Assembly (NCBI GenBank): GCA_015295885.1
Contig: DVEE01000470.1
Location: forward strand, 1 to 9,574
Direction: 5' to 3'
Length of the DNA: 9,574 nucleotides
Source: Leptolyngbyaceae cyanobacterium M65_K2018_010
GTDB lineage: Bacteria > Cyanobacteriota > Cyanobacteriia > Phormidesmidales > Phormidesmidaceae
Positions 1 to 6,280 of the stretch are shown in pieces (position 1 is the stretch's first letter; each line of letters starts with the position of its first letter). Made by a program: the position numbers and the translations under genes. Under the pieces are notes generated by a model. The model was not told the DNA's origin, ran no database searches, and was given only the letters and a program-made list of their open reading frames with translations.

Positions 1-2
1 AT

Positions 3-515
3 CGGCGTCGCGCCGCGGGCCCCTGGCATCAGCGCCTCAGCACCCCCCTGGTGCAGCATCTCTTGGGCTATGCGCCCCTGGGGCGATGGTTTTTTAGCCG
101 TATCGCCCGACCTCAGGTGATTCGCAACTTGCTCTATCAGGCCTACCATCGCCGAGAGGCGGTCACCGATGAATTGGTTGAAGCGATTCTCACCCCAGCC
201 CAAACCCCTGGCGCCGCCGATGTTTTTCTGGCCTTTGTGCGCTATTCTCAGGGGCCCCTGCCGGAGGACCTGTTGCCCCAACTGAGCTGCCCCGTGTGGA
301 TCATCTGGGGCCAGGATGACCCTTGGGAACCCGTCACCCTGGCGCGTAACCTGGCCCAATACCCCACGGTGCAAACCCTGGTTGAGTTGCCGGCGGTGGG
401 CCACTGCCCCCAGGATGAGGCTCCAGAACTGGTCAATCCGCTGGTGATGGACTGGCTGGCCTCAGCCCAGGGGAGCTTGGGCAGTCGCCTGAATGAGATG
501 GGGGAGCCAGGCTAA
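3..515 (+). CDS. alpha/beta hydrolase, C-terminal part (5' end outside window)
   Basis: The reading frame is open from the first bases of the window, so the N-terminus, oxyanion region and nucleophile elbow lie upstream; about 170 residues are visible. Seen: the acid motif WGQDDPWEP, with the likely catalytic Asp at nt 318-320, and the histidine motif VGHCPQDEAPELVNP, with the catalytic His at nt 402-404. The spacing and the order Asp then His fit the C-terminal half of an alpha/beta hydrolase fold. The GHCPQDE..E.VNP signature is typical of a cyanobacterial and plastid hydrolase clade that includes pheophytinase-like proteins. The substrate cannot be assigned from this fragment. A GTG at 51 is not the real start, because the frame continues upstream with similar composition. 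The 3' end overlaps the end of the convergent membrane protein gene by 54 bp. Confidence 0.85.
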   Translation, partial: RRRAAGPWHQRLSTPLVQHLLGYAPLGRWFFSRIARPQVIRNLLYQAYHRREAVTDELVEAILTPAQTPGAADVFLAFVRYSQGPLPEDLLPQLSCPVWIIWGQDDPWEPVTLARNLAQYPTVQTLVELPAVGHCPQDEAPELVNPLVMDWLASAQGSLGSRLNEMGEPG

Positions 516-953
516 GCCGAGGCCTAACAGGGATAACAAAGTCAGGCTGAGAAAGGCAATCACGTTGTCAACCTTGGCAATCAGCAAGTCAACCCGGGCT
601 AGCAGCGAGGCGGTCACCAACAGCACCAGGTAGGCAAATACCCGAAACTGTGAAACCGCTACCATGGCTAGGGTGGCCAGGATCAAGGCCAATAGAATAA
701 AAGCTAGGTTGGTTTTGAAAATAAAAATGATCAACTGGCGGCACCACCCCCAGCCTAGGGTCATGATTGCCGCTACCATCAACACAAAGGCCACGCTAAC
801 ACCCCATCGGGACGCTGAAGCGCCCAGGCTACGCAGATATCCGCCGTAGGTAGCGTAGGCAATCACTAGCAAAAGACTCGACAGCCAGGGACCGTCCCAG
901 ACTCTGCCAGCGGATTGTGGTTTTGCCATTGGGGCATGGCCTAGAAAGCTCAT
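462..953 (-). CDS. conserved-type small integral membrane protein, function unknown
   Basis: I do not recognise this 163-residue protein. It has about five hydrophobic segments, near residues 25-43, 51-70, 76-100, 105-124 and 130-150. The short polar loops carry Arg/Lys residues (for example R41, R72, K80, R120, K127). There is no signal peptidase site and no recognisable catalytic or cofactor motif. The polytopic, strongly hydrophobic composition and the absence of stops over 492 bp support a real gene; the + strand frames here are short. Two ATG starts are possible: 953, which has no room for a Shine-Dalgarno site and lies just after a -10-like TATACT, or 929 (residue 9), also without a clear Shine-Dalgarno. 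It lies tail-to-tail with the alpha/beta hydrolase gene. The peroxiredoxin gene is upstream on the same strand but is separated from it by a terminator, so co-transcription is unlikely. Confidence 0.7.
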   Translation of the reverse strand: MSFLGHAPMAKPQSAGRVWDGPWLSSLLLVIAYATYGGYLRSLGASASRWGVSVAFVLMVAAIMTLGWGWCRQLIIFIFKTNLAFILLALILATLAMVAVSQFRVFAYLVLLVTASLLARVDLLIAKVDNVIAFLSLTLLSLLGLGLAWLPHLIQATAQAPLG

Positions 954-960
954 CCCCTAC

Positions 961-966
961 AGTATA
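961..966 (-). promoter_or_regulatory. candidate -10 element of the membrane protein gene
   Basis: On the minus strand TATACT (5 of 6 to TATAAT) ends 7 nt before the ATG at 953. There is no good -35; TTCTAG sits at the right distance but matches poorly. If used, transcription would begin at or beside the ATG. The mRNA would then be leaderless, or translation would start at the second ATG (929). Confidence 0.35.
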
Positions 967-994
967 GGTAGTGAATGCAAATCCTAGAATTTAT

Positions 995-1045
995 CTACCC
1001 TAGGGCAAGCTGGGGGGCTCGCCCCCCTGGGTAGCCAGGAGCCCC
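995..1045. repeat. cluster of overlapping GC-rich dyads
   Basis: Several perfect inverted repeats overlap here. GGGGGGC (1012-1018) and GCCCCCC (1021-1027) form a tight hairpin. CTACCC (995-1000) and GGGTAG (1029-1034) can close around it. As an alternative, GGGGCTC (1014-1020) pairs with GAGCCCC (1039-1045), enclosing CCTGG (1026-1030) and CCAGG (1035-1039). The first and last arrangements share bases and exclude each other. The cluster lies between the peroxiredoxin terminator and the promoter of the membrane protein gene. Its role is unknown. Confidence 0.6.
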
Positions 1046-1092
1046 AAAAAGCAACGAGCCTGCGCCTACCTGGGATAGTTGCAAGCTCGTTG
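1046..1092 (-). terminator. intrinsic terminator of the peroxiredoxin gene
   Basis: Read on the minus strand, CAACGAGCTTGC (1092-1081) pairs with GCAGGCTCGTTG (1063-1052), a 12-bp stem with one G-T wobble. The loop is 17 nt. The stem is followed after one C by TTTTT (1050-1046). It begins 37 nt after the peroxiredoxin stop codon, which is the expected position. Confidence 0.75.
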
Positions 1093-1128
1093 ATAGAGCA
1101 TTAGCTGGGCTCAGCCATGCCTAGGAAC

Positions 1129-1701
1129 TTAGCCCACAAAGGCTAAGCGAGGCTCAGAAACACCCGTGGGCTCAGTGCCCTTCAGGTAAGCCAGCATGGT
1201 ATCGGCATCGGAAACCTCGAAGGGGTCGATGGGGCAATTGTCACCGAAGTCCGGCTCGACGAAGATTTTTTCGATTTTACCGTCGTTAACCAGCATCGAG
1301 TAGCGCCAGGACCGCATGCCAAAGCCTAGGTTAGACTTGTCTACCAACATTCCCATCTTGCGGGTGAATTCGCCATTGCCGTCGGGTAGCAAGAAGACGT
1401 TCTTAGCGCCAATTTGCTTGCCCCATTGGAACATCACAAAGGCGTCGTTGACGGAAATGCAAATAATCTGATCGACACCCAGAGCTTTGAACTCGTCGTA
1501 GAGCTCTTCGTAGCGGGGTAGGTGGTTCGAGGAACAGGTGGGGGTAAAGGCGCCGGGCAGAGAAAAGACCACCACCTTTTTGCCCCCAAAAATGTCCTGG
1601 GTGGTCAGGTCTTGCCAGCGGTAGGGGTTAGGACCGCCAACGGACTCATCTCTGACACGGGTCTTGAATACGACGTCGGGCACACGTTCGATAGCAGCCA
1701 T
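1129..1701 (-). CDS. type II (Prx5-like) peroxiredoxin
   Basis: This is a 190-residue thiol peroxidase that reduces hydrogen peroxide and alkyl hydroperoxides, most likely in the cytosol (no signal peptide). Seen: the redoxin-fold motif PGAFTPTC, with P49, T53 and the peroxidatic Cys56; the conserved Arg of the active site in RSWRYSM (R133); and Cys81, 25 residues after Cys56. The 25-residue spacing is that of the peroxidatic and resolving cysteines in plant-type PrxII, so an intramolecular disulfide is likely. A third cysteine (C156) has no assigned role. The start is ATG 1701, preceded by AAGAGG with a 5-nt gap. The gene has its own sigma70-type promoter, overlapped by a Fur-type palindrome, and is divergent from a PerR-like gene. 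The same divergent pair is known in Synechocystis 6803 (sll1621/slr1738). Repression by PerR and induction by peroxide are inferred. Confidence 0.93.
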   Translation of the reverse strand: MAAIERVPDVVFKTRVRDESVGGPNPYRWQDLTTQDIFGGKKVVVFSLPGAFTPTCSSNHLPRYEELYDEFKALGVDQIICISVNDAFVMFQWGKQIGAKNVFLLPDGNGEFTRKMGMLVDKSNLGFGMRSWRYSMLVNDGKIEKIFVEPDFGDNCPIDPFEVSDADTMLAYLKGTEPTGVSEPRLAFVG

Positions 1702-1754
1702 AGGTACCTCTTGGATTCACGATTGTGTAACTGCGTTTTCAGCGTTAAGCTGTC

Positions 1755-1777
1755 TAGCTCAGAATAATTCTGAGCTA
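1755..1777. promoter_or_regulatory. Fur/PerR-type operator, perfect 11-1-11 palindrome
   Basis: TAGCTCAGAAT and ATTCTGAGCTA are exact reverse complements separated by a single A. The inner 15 bp have the 7-1-7 layout of Fur-family boxes, with the AAT-N-ATT core. They match the Bacillus Fur consensus TGATAAT-N-ATTATCA at 5 of 7 positions in each half. The site covers the -10 element of the peroxiredoxin promoter, so a bound dimer would block transcription. It lies about 170 bp upstream of the perR start codon. Confidence 0.7.
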
Positions 1778-1789
1778 AGAATTTATCAA
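1761..1789 (-). promoter_or_regulatory. sigma70-type promoter of the peroxiredoxin gene
   Basis: On the minus strand TTGATA (1789-1784, 5 of 6 to TTGACA) is followed by a 17-nt spacer and TATTCT (1766-1761, 4 of 6 to TATAAT). Transcription would begin near 1754, giving a leader of about 53 nt. The -10 and most of the spacer lie inside the palindrome at 1755-1777. Confidence 0.6.
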
Positions 1790-1857
1790 TAAGCAGAATT
1801 ACTTATTGGCTTGAGCGTATCTTAAACTACGACTGGTCCTAAGTAAACGTGTTACTT
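1787..1857. other. two further dyads in the prx-perR intergenic region
   Basis: CAATAAG (1787-1793) and CTTATTG (1802-1808) are perfect inverted repeats with an 8-nt spacer; the left arm overlaps the peroxiredoxin -35. AAGTAA (1841-1846) and TTACTT (1852-1857) form a second, shorter dyad nearer perR. Neither has Fur-box 7-1-7 geometry. They may be additional regulatory sites for perR, whose own promoter I could not place with confidence. Confidence 0.35.
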
Positions 1858-1945
1858 TATTAAGCGTAGGTTATTAATTGAGTTGATTCATCCTCATAGA
1901 TGGGTTCTGGGTTGAAACGCAGAACTTCCTTGGGAGCAGGTGGCT

Positions 1946-2371
1946 ATGCAGCAACAGGCTGATCAAATCATTCAAACGCTGAAATCTAAGGGGCTGCGGG
2001 TCACGCCTCAGCGTTTTGCCGTGTACGCAAACCTCTTGGGGCGCTACGACCACCCCACCGCCGAGGAGATTCTCAAGGATTTGAACCAAGCGGTGCCCAC
2101 TTCTTCCCAGGCGACGGTCTACAGTTCGTTGCAAGCCCTGCGGCAGGCTAACCTGGTGCGGGAAGTGTTGCTGGAGGAAGGGGTGCGCCGTTACGACGCT
2201 AACGTGGAACCCCATCATCACTTTCGCTGCCAGAGCTGTGGCGCGATCGCGGATATTCCCTGGCAAGCCCTGGGGCCCATCGATCTGAGTCGGCTGAGTT
2301 CTGCCTGGGACGTTGCCGGTTATGAGGTGACGGTGCAAGGGCGATGCGATCGCTGCCAGCGGCCAGCCTAG
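1946..2371 (+). CDS. perR: Fur-family peroxide-responsive regulator, PerR type
   Basis: This 141-residue dimeric metal-dependent repressor has an N-terminal winged helix (about residues 8-80, with LRVTPQR and the recognition segment SQATVYSSLQAL). A C-terminal dimerisation and metal domain follows. All five regulatory metal ligands of Bacillus PerR (H37, D85, H91, H93, D104) have counterparts at H36, D84, H90, H92 and D103. Both structural zinc pairs are present (C95/C98 and C134/C137). Asp at the D104 position is the PerR state, which favours peroxide sensing by histidine oxidation over iron sensing by Fur. ATG 1946 is preferred because GGGAG (1932-1936) lies 9 nt upstream; a GTG at 1940 would add two residues but sits too close. 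The gene is divergent from the peroxiredoxin gene, which it probably represses, and it may regulate itself through the shared region. No clear terminator is visible downstream. Confidence 0.9.
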   Translation: MQQQADQIIQTLKSKGLRVTPQRFAVYANLLGRYDHPTAEEILKDLNQAVPTSSQATVYSSLQALRQANLVREVLLEEGVRRYDANVEPHHHFRCQSCGAIADIPWQALGPIDLSRLSSAWDVAGYEVTVQGRCDRCQRPA

Positions 2372-2462
2372 ACTGATCAGCCGATCATTAAGCTGCTCGG
2401 GAAATTGCCCTGGTGGTCACAGGTCAAGTCCTTTGCCTATCCTCACTAGAGGGAAAATCTTT

Positions 2463-2484
2463 CCTAGGCATCTTCAGGCCTAGG
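2463..2484. other. dyad in the perR-chlD convergent gap
   Basis: The 268-bp gap 2372-2639 separates the convergent ends of perR and chlD. The best structure in it is CCTAGGC (2463-2469) with GCCTAGG (2478-2484), a 7-bp perfect stem and an 8-nt loop. Neither strand has a T-run after it, so I do not call it an intrinsic terminator. Apart from an unproven 31-codon frame at 2564-2659, I see nothing else in the gap. Confidence 0.35.
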
Positions 2485-2639
2485 GCTGAAAGGCTCTAGA
2501 AGTAAAGAATTGAGCCTGATCCTAGGTCACGGCTTTTACCGAGAACTGTATTGCTAATTACCCATGCAGGGGCTCCCCCGGGACCATCGGCAGGTCGCTG
2601 ACCCATGGAACAGCGCCTTGGCCCGGCGCCTGGGGGACT

Positions 2640-4730
2640 TTATAACCCGTTGGCAGTGACCGATTGCAGGGCACTTTGGGCCATGGCCGCGATCGCGCGA
2701 TCGCTGGTCTTAGGCAGGTAGTAGTATTGCCCCGCCGCCTGCTGGGCGACCTCTTTGGCCAAGCCAGAGGACCTGAATTTGTTTTCGGTATCAATGACCA
2801 GGAGATTGATGCCCAGGGATCGAATGGCGATCGCGATGGTTAACAGTTCATCCTTGAGATTGCTACTTTCCTGGGTACTCTCCTGGTCAAACCGCGGCTG
2901 CCCCAGGGAGCGGGAGAGGGGAATGTTGGCGCGGCCATCGGTGATCAGGGCAATCACCACCTGGCCAATGTCTTTAGATTTACGGGCATTTTGGCCCAGG
3001 CGCACCGCCAGGGCCAGGGCATGGGCTAAGGGGGAGCCACCCCCGCAGGGGAGCCGCTCCAGGCGGCGGCGAGCGGCGGTGATTGATCGGGTGGGCGGCA
3101 GCAACACCTCAGCCTGTTCCCCATGAAAGACAATCAGGGCAATTTGATCGCGGCTGCGGTAGGCTTGGCCGAGTAGCTGCAAAACGGCCCCTTTAGCCGA
3201 CTGCATACGGTTCAGGGCCATGGAGCCAGAGGCGTCTACAACAAAGATAATCAGAGCACCGGCTTTGCGGGCCAGACGCTTGACCCGCAGATCGTCATCC
3301 TCAATAATCACGCGGCGATCGGGTTGACGCTGCCGACGGGCTTTTTGGTAGGGGGCGGCGGCCCGCAGGGTAGCATCTATGGCCACCCGCTGAATCGGGC
3401 CTTTCGGAAACATCGGTTTAATATACCGGCCCCGTTCCTGGGAAAAAATTACCCCGCGCCCACCGGCCTTGCCCTGTCGTCGCGGGGCCGAGTGACTGAA
3501 GAAAAGGACCGCCGGGTCTAGGATCACCCCCTCGGGGGAGAAGATAAATTCCTCAGGAATCTCACCGGAGTCGGGTTCCGGCGGTTCTGAGGAGGGAGGG
3601 GGTTCCGTCTGATCCGGCGGAGGGACTTCAGGGATTAGGTCTGGGGCAGGGGGTGGCGGCCGATCGGGGGGCAGGTCTAACCCCAGGGCCCGGGGGATAA
3701 TCGCCAGCTCAACCCCGCAGCGTAAGTCCTGGGCATTCACGGCTAACCGTCCATGGAGGGCAGCATGGGCCTTGGCCACCCGGGCCGCAAATAACTCAGC
3801 CCGGTGCCCTTCCACCTGGCCGCGCAGGGCTTCATTGACTAGATACTTAATTTGTTCCCGGGTCATGGCAACCTGTTTGAGCACTTCCCGAGCCAGCACA
3901 ATCTGGGTTTTGAGGCTATCCAAATCATCGCTGTACTGGCCCAGAAAGGCTTGGGGCGACCGGGCATAATCAATCACCCGCTCTACCGCTTCAACTCGAT
4001 CCTCCAGAACCAATTGGTCGTCTGCAGAGAGCACCATGGCGAAGCGATCGATGAGATGGGCGCGCAAATCTCCCTCCGCTGGATTGTAGGTGGCGATAAA
4101 CAGCGGCCTACAGGGATGTTGAAAACTAATACCCTCCCGCTCCACCCGGTTACACCCCTCTGCCAAAATCGTCAGCAGCAAGTTGGCGATGTGTTCCTCT
4201 AGCAAGTTAATGTCATCCACATACAGCACGCCCCGGTGGGCCTCAGCCAGCAACCCCGGTTGGAACACCGGTTCGCCTCGCTCCATGGAACGGCTCACAT
4301 CCACCGAGCCCAGCAACCGGTCTTCGGTCACGCCCAGGGGAATCTGGATAAAGGGAGGGGCCACCCATTGAGTGGGAAGACCTGGGAATTTTAGATTTTG
4401 AGATGGGGCTAGGCGAGTAGCGCTTTGCTTTTGCCGCCTACGGGTCAGCGGTCGGCGGTCCCCTTCTGCCCTCTGTCGGGTGGCGTCATCCCACTCCTCA
4501 GGGCAATTGGGGTCGCAGTTGCAACAGGAGCCCTGCACAACTTCCAGGGGCGGCAAGAGGGCATGGAGGGCCCGGGCCATGACAGATTTTGCCGTGCCCC
4601 GGCGGCCCGCAATGATCACACCGCCCAACCCTGGATCAACCGCTAGCAGCAGCAGGGCGAGTTTGATCGTAGCTTGCCCCAGGATCGCCGTAAGCGGGAA
4701 GGGAGCCGGGGCGGTAGGGAATGGAGGCAT
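2640..4730 (-). CDS. chlD: magnesium chelatase subunit D (ATPase/VWA subunit)
   Basis: With ChlI and ChlH, this subunit inserts Mg2+ into protoporphyrin IX, the first committed step of chlorophyll synthesis. The protein is 696 residues, close to the roughly 680 usual for cyanobacterial ChlD. Domains in order: an AAA+ module (about 12-350) with Walker A GRRGTAKS (42-49) and Walker B GVLYVDDI (167-174); a Pro/Glu/Asp-rich linker (about 353-395); and a C-terminal VWA domain with the MIDAS motif DASGS (499-503) and TDG (597-599). A cysteine cluster, CCNCDPNC (69-76), follows the first strand-helix unit. The linker and VWA domain distinguish it from the shorter ChlI. ATG 4730 is preceded by AAGG with a suitable gap. 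It is divergent from tgt across 115 bp and convergent with perR. No intact partner subunit gene lies in the window. Confidence 0.95.
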   Translation of the reverse strand: MPPFPTAPAPFPLTAILGQATIKLALLLLAVDPGLGGVIIAGRRGTAKSVMARALHALLPPLEVVQGSCCNCDPNCPEEWDDATRQRAEGDRRPLTRRRQKQSATRLAPSQNLKFPGLPTQWVAPPFIQIPLGVTEDRLLGSVDVSRSMERGEPVFQPGLLAEAHRGVLYVDDINLLEEHIANLLLTILAEGCNRVEREGISFQHPCRPLFIATYNPAEGDLRAHLIDRFAMVLSADDQLVLEDRVEAVERVIDYARSPQAFLGQYSDDLDSLKTQIVLAREVLKQVAMTREQIKYLVNEALRGQVEGHRAELFAARVAKAHAALHGRLAVNAQDLRCGVELAIIPRALGLDLPPDRPPPPAPDLIPEVPPPDQTEPPPSSEPPEPDSGEIPEEFIFSPEGVILDPAVLFFSHSAPRRQGKAGGRGVIFSQERGRYIKPMFPKGPIQRVAIDATLRAAAPYQKARRQRQPDRRVIIEDDDLRVKRLARKAGALIIFVVDASGSMALNRMQSAKGAVLQLLGQAYRSRDQIALIVFHGEQAEVLLPPTRSITAARRRLERLPCGGGSPLAHALALAVRLGQNARKSKDIGQVVIALITDGRANIPLSRSLGQPRFDQESTQESSNLKDELLTIAIAIRSLGINLLVIDTENKFRSSGLAKEVAQQAAGQYYYLPKTSDRAIAAMAQSALQSVTANGL
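2689..2704. repeat. tandem HIP1 octamers (nine copies across the window)
   Basis: Two GCGATCGC copies lie back to back here, inside the 3' end of chlD. Further exact copies start at 2243, 2346, 2827, 5942, 6821, 8084 and 9471. Most are inside coding sequence. HIP1 is a known over-represented palindrome of cyanobacterial genomes and supports the taxonomic reading. Confidence 0.9.
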
Positions 4731-4811
4731 AGTAGGCCTTGACTGACGGGGTCTCAGGGTTGCCTGCTCTCAGGGCCATGACCAGTTGGCCTTGGAGCCT
4801 AGAACCTTTAG

Positions 4812-4817
4812 TATGAT
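4812..4817 (+). promoter_or_regulatory. candidate -10 element of tgt
   Basis: TATGAT (5 of 6 to TATAAT) lies 28 nt before the TTG start, in the 115-bp divergent chlD-tgt gap. No -35 with good spacing is present; TTGGAG at 4792-4797 is only 14 nt away. On the opposite strand the overlapping bases 4815-4810 read CATACT, a weaker possible -10 for chlD. Confidence 0.35.
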
Positions 4818-4845
4818 CTAACCTCCCGGCTCTAGCCAGGGAGCA

Positions 4846-6021
4846 TTGTTTTGTATTCCTCCTGTTCAGGCCACTCCCTTGCCCTCCTCCTTCGCCTTTG
4901 ATTGCCAGGCCCGCTGTAGTCACACCCAGGCCAGGGCCGGCATTTTGCAAACCCCCCACGGGCCAGTACACACGCCTCGATTTATGCCCGTGGGTACCCT
5001 GGCCAACGTGAAAACCGTCACCCCCGACCAGTTAGCCACCACCGGAGCTGAAATGGTGCTGGCCAACACCTACCACCTGCATCTACAACCGGGAGAAGCC
5101 ATTGTAGCCGAGGCAGGAGGGTTGCACCGCTTCATGGCCTGGCCTGGCCCCATGCTCACCGACTCCGGTGGCTTCCAGGTGTTCAGCCTGAGCCAGATTC
5201 GCACCATTACTGAAGATGGGGTCACCTTTAAATCTCCCCGCGATGGTCAGATCATCCATCTGCGTCCTGAGACCTCCATCCGCATCCAAAATGCCCTAGG
5301 AGCCGATGTGATCATGGCCTTTGACGAGTGTCCCCCCTATCCCTCTAGCCGGGAAACAGTTCAAGCCGCTACCGATCGCACCGGGCGCTGGCTGAAGCGC
5401 TGTATCGAGGCCCACCAACGGTCTGACCAGGCTCTTTTTGGCATTGTGCAAGGGGGCGTCTACCCGGACCTGCGCCAGCAGGCCGCGCTAGAATTGGCCG
5501 CCCTCGATCTACCGGGATATGCCATTGGTGGTGTCAGTGTCGGTGAGCCCCCTGAACTCATTGAGAAAATCGTTCAGGCCACAACTCCCTGCCTGCCTGA
5601 CCACAAGCCCCGCTACCTGATGGGAGTCGGCACCTATCGGGAAATGGCCCAGGCCATCGCCGCCGGGGTAGATCTCTTCGATTGTGTGATTCCCACCCGT
5701 CTGGCTCGCCACGGGGCGGCCTTGGTCAGGGGGCAACGCTGGAACCTCAAAAACCAGCGTTTTCGGCGTGATCACAGCCCGCTGGACGACTCCTGCCCCT
5801 GCTATACCTGTCAACACTTCACCCGTGCTTACCTCTGCCACCTTATCCACGCCAAGGAAATGCTAGTGTTTACCCTGATTTCCATCCACAACATTACAGA
5901 ACTGGTCCGCTTCACCCAGCGCATTCGGACCGCCATTCTGAGCGATCGCTTCCGCCAAGATTTTGCCCCCTGGCTAGCCCCTCACCCGCCCATGGCCGCC
6001 GGTAAGGACCCCGCCCCGTGA
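4846..6021 (+). CDS. tgt: queuine/preQ1 tRNA-ribosyltransferase (tRNA-guanine transglycosylase)
   Basis: Bacterial Tgt exchanges guanine-34 for preQ1 in the GUN anticodons of tRNA-Asp, -Asn, -His and -Tyr, a step of queuosine synthesis in the cytosol. The full TIM-barrel family pattern is visible in 391 residues: LTDSGGFQ with the acid/base Asp106, MAFDECPPYP (substrate Asp160), GIVQGG (199-204), GGVSVGE, MGVG (259-262), and FDCVIPTRLARHG with nucleophile Asp279. The zinc site is C317, C319, C322 and H348. The start is uncertain. An in-frame stop at 4819 limits it, and no ATG precedes the conserved FDCQARCSHTQARAG region. TTG 4846 is the likeliest start, with AGGGAG just upstream though only 2 nt away; ATT 4855 or TTG 4879 are alternatives. 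psbK follows 119 bp later. Confidence 0.96.
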   Translation: MFCIPPVQATPLPSSFAFDCQARCSHTQARAGILQTPHGPVHTPRFMPVGTLANVKTVTPDQLATTGAEMVLANTYHLHLQPGEAIVAEAGGLHRFMAWPGPMLTDSGGFQVFSLSQIRTITEDGVTFKSPRDGQIIHLRPETSIRIQNALGADVIMAFDECPPYPSSRETVQAATDRTGRWLKRCIEAHQRSDQALFGIVQGGVYPDLRQQAALELAALDLPGYAIGGVSVGEPPELIEKIVQATTPCLPDHKPRYLMGVGTYREMAQAIAAGVDLFDCVIPTRLARHGAALVRGQRWNLKNQRFRRDHSPLDDSCPCYTCQHFTRAYLCHLIHAKEMLVFTLISIHNITELVRFTQRIRTAILSDRFRQDFAPWLAPHPPMAAGKDPAP

Positions 6022-6027
6022 TAAAAT
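6019..6027 (+). promoter_or_regulatory. extended -10 promoter of psbK, overlapping the tgt stop
   Basis: TGATAAAAT combines TAAAAT (6022-6027, 5 of 6 to TATAAT) with a TG one base upstream, the extended -10 form that can work without a -35; none is seen. The TGA of this element is the tgt stop codon (6019-6021). Transcription would start near 6034, giving psbK a leader of about 105 nt. Confidence 0.45.
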
Positions 6028-6140
6028 GCCCGATAATTCTGATCAACCCGACCTGAAGTAGGTACCCTGACCTGGGCATGGTTCCGCTTCATGGTAGGGG
6101 TGTGGTTTATTTGGCTGTGTAAAGAAAGGACGAACCATCC

Positions 6141-6278
6141 ATGGAAGTGATCATGCTACTGGCAAAGCTGCCTGAAGCGTATTCCCTCTTCGATCCCCTG
6201 GTCGATGTGCTACCGATTATTCCCGTATTTTTCCTGCTGCTGGCCTTTGTTTGGCAAGCGGCGGTTGGCTTTAAGTAA
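6141..6278 (+). CDS. psbK: photosystem II reaction center protein K
   Basis: PsbK is a small single-helix thylakoid subunit at the edge of photosystem II, next to CP43, and helps stabilise the complex and its plastoquinone region. The 45-residue product has the usual cyanobacterial length. A short propeptide (MEVIMLLA) comes first, then the conserved mature start KLPEAY (9-14), then FDPLVDVLPIIP, one membrane helix (about 23-42) and the invariant ending FVWQAAVGFK. Cleavage before Lys9 is inferred from the family. The start is ATG 6141, with AAGGA at 6126-6130 ten nt upstream. It lies downstream of tgt on the same strand, as in other cyanobacteria, but has its own candidate promoter and terminator. 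Confidence 0.97.
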   Translation: MEVIMLLAKLPEAYSLFDPLVDVLPIIPVFFLLLAFVWQAAVGFK

Positions 6279-6280
6279 AG

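Noticed and set aside
2400..2450. GGTCAAGTCC resembling a tRNA T-loop
   Set aside because: The flanking bases do not form the T-stem, and no acceptor or anticodon arms can be placed.
2558..2794. 78-codon minus-strand frame over the end of chlD
   Set aside because: It mostly overlaps chlD on the same strand in another frame and has low-complexity Pro/Arg/Ser composition, as expected of a shadow.
4636..4971. Minus-strand frame spanning the chlD-tgt divergent gap
   Set aside because: It overlaps the starts of both well-supported genes and shows no motif.
6078..6122. 14-codon upstream frame in the psbK leader
   Set aside because: No ribosome binding site and nothing distinctive in the peptide; short frames of this size are common by chance.
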